NCBI GenBank assembly: GCA_041574955.1 | Contig: JBFGNS010000120.1 | Span: 1-13,139, forward strand | Source of the DNA: CALZJC01 sp041574955 | Lineage (GTDB): Bacteria > Acidobacteriota > Thermoanaerobaculia > Multivoradales > JAHEKO01 | Direction: 5' to 3' | DNA length: 13,139 nucleotides | Shown here: one piece after another, positions 12,588-13,139 of the stretch | Position numbering within the stretch: the stretch's first letter is position 1 | How the letters are laid out: each line of letters opens with the position of its first letter | Notes under the pieces: generated by a model | What the model was told of the DNA's origin: nothing | Seen by the model: the letters and a program-made list of their open reading frames with translations, nothing else | The model's database searches: none | Program-made: the position numbers and the translations under genes

Positions 12588-12785
12588 GGCCGCGTGGGCC
12601 TCTTCTTCCCCGGCGGGCAGCTATGGAGCCCGCATTCGCCGGGGTACGATTCCGGCGCTTGTCCGGCTCGCAGTTCGGTCTGTTGCCTGTAGCACCGCCG
12701 CACCCCTTTCGGGCCTGCGGCCCGAATTCAGGGCGCGGCCAGGCGGACGACGCCGCCCACCGGGGAAGAAGAGGCCCCCACGGCC
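12588..12785. repeat. 198-bp element bounded by 33-bp inverted repeats
   Basis: Arm 12588-12620 and the reverse complement of 12753-12785 match at 29 of 33 positions, with a perfect 18-base core (GGGCCTCTTCTTCCCCGG at 12596-12613). Inside are two further hairpins: CGCCGG/CCGGCG at 12637-12657 and TTCGGGCC-tgc-GGCCCGAA at 12708-12726. There is no ORF of note and no obvious target-site duplication. It could be a MITE-like non-autonomous element, a folded RNA, or a relic of a dispersed intergenic repeat. Confidence 0.65.
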
Positions 12786-12880
12786 GACATCGTTGGGGGG
12801 TGGAGGAGTTTCATGACCATCTGGGACCTCGCCGGCGGCGTGGGTAGGAGGGGAGTGGGCCGGTTGGTGGCGCTGGGCGG

Positions 12881-12886
12881 TATTCT
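12881..12886 (+). promoter_or_regulatory. -10-like box before the dehydratase start
   Basis: TATTCT (4 of 6 to TATAAT) ends seven bases before the ATG at 12894, giving a leaderless message if used. No proper -35 box is seen at the normal distance. Confidence 0.3.
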
Positions 12887-12893
12887 CACGGGG

Positions 12894-13139
12894 ATGCCGG
12901 AAGCAAGGGAGATCCCGACGCTCGCCGATGTGCGGGAGGCGGTGGGGCGGATCGCGGGGGTGGCGCATCGGACGCCGGTGGTGACCAGCCGGACGCTGGA
13001 CGAGCGGGCCGGGCGGCGGCTGTTCTTCAAGTGCGAGAACCTGCAGCGGATCGGCGCTTTCAAGATCCGCGGCGCGGTCAACCTGATCGCGCGGCTGCCC
13101 GACGAGGTGGCGGCGCGCGGGGTGGTGACGCAGAGCTCG
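12894..13139 (+). CDS. Threonine dehydratase-like PLP enzyme (5' part)
   Basis: The first 82 codons of a fold-type II PLP enzyme, cut by the end of the window without a stop. IPTLADVREAVGRIAGVAHRTPVV (about residues 7-30) and FFKCENLQRIGAFKIRGAVN (about 44-63) are typical of biosynthetic or catabolic threonine/serine dehydratases; the Lys in AFKIRGA is the Schiff-base lysine. The last visible residues, VVTQSS, begin the SSGNHA phosphate-binding motif region. Such enzymes deaminate threonine to 2-oxobutanoate, or serine to pyruvate; serine racemase is a related possibility. The start at 12894 fits the family's length and has a -10-like box close by. An in-frame ATG at 12813 with GGAGG six bases upstream would add 27 residues that do not resemble the family. 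Confidence 0.85.
   Translation, partial: MPEAREIPTLADVREAVGRIAGVAHRTPVVTSRTLDERAGRRLFFKCENLQRIGAFKIRGAVNLIARLPDEVAARGVVTQSS

Larger units (their letters stand above)
12523..12893. other. Non-coding region between the SLC13 gene and the dehydratase
   Basis: These 371 bases hold no convincing gene. At 12537-12551, CGGGC/GCCCG forms a small hairpin 15 bases after the transporter stop, possibly a weak terminator without a T-run. Bases 12588-12785 form an inverted-repeat-bounded element. GGAGG at 12802-12806 precedes an in-frame ATG at 12813, an alternative dehydratase start. TATTCT at 12881-12886 is a -10-like box. Confidence 0.6.

Noticed and set aside
12637..12657. A T-arm-like sequence (GGTACGATTCC) suggesting a tRNA.
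   Set aside because: No acceptor stem, anticodon arm or CCA end can be built around it; it is one hairpin inside the inverted-repeat element.

Overview
This is a GC-rich chromosomal stretch (roughly 70% G+C by eye) from a bacterium with a Gram-negative type envelope: it encodes an outer-membrane beta-barrel of the FadL type, a probable secreted serine hydrolase and a lipoprotein ModA. The phylum cannot be fixed from the sequence. Acidobacteriota (for example Thermoanaerobaculia) is my tentative guess; Myxococcota or another high-GC proteobacterial-like lineage is possible.

Layout. Bases 19-2543 (+): an exported class A beta-lactamase-like serine hydrolase, overlapped by one base by an MFS permease. 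Bases 2544-3043: a gene-free array of 120-bp tandem units, each holding an 18-bp inverted repeat. Bases 3044-4327 (-): a FadL/OmpP1-type porin whose upstream region carries a near-perfect CsoR/CstR-type operator. Bases 4665-7251 (+): an overlapping modABC molybdate ABC transporter. Bases 7293-8428 (-): tusA, a DsrE2-like protein and a CsoR/CstR-family regulator, read in that order. Bases 8642-10112 (+): a rhodanese/metallo-beta-lactamase fusion (persulfide dioxygenase-like) overlapped by a second tusA-like gene. Bases 10183-12522 (+): an SLC13-type anion transporter with four RCK_C domains. Bases 12523-12893: non-coding, with a 198-bp inverted-repeat-bounded element. From 12894 (+): the 5' part of a threonine dehydratase-like PLP enzyme, cut by the window end.

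The centre of interest is 7293-12522. Two TusA-like carriers, a DsrE2-like protein, a rhodanese-MBL fusion and a thiol-type CsoR-family repressor form a persulfide/sulfane-sulfur handling locus, comparable in logic to the staphylococcal cst operon but with different parts. The two divergent arms are driven from back-to-back sigma70-like promoters arranged around one operator-like sequence (8500-8515). The regulator has neither the Cu-CsoR Cys-His-Cys set nor the CstR cysteine spacing. A second, better operator of the same kind lies in front of the FadL-type porin, suggesting that the porin belongs to the same regulon. The SLC13 gene may serve as the anion importer or exporter for the pathway; its four RCK_C domains arose by duplication of a two-domain block.

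Several genes (modA, the SLC13 gene, the dehydratase) have a TANNNT-like -10 box 7-12 bases before the start codon and no convincing ribosome binding site, suggesting leaderless or near-leaderless mRNAs.
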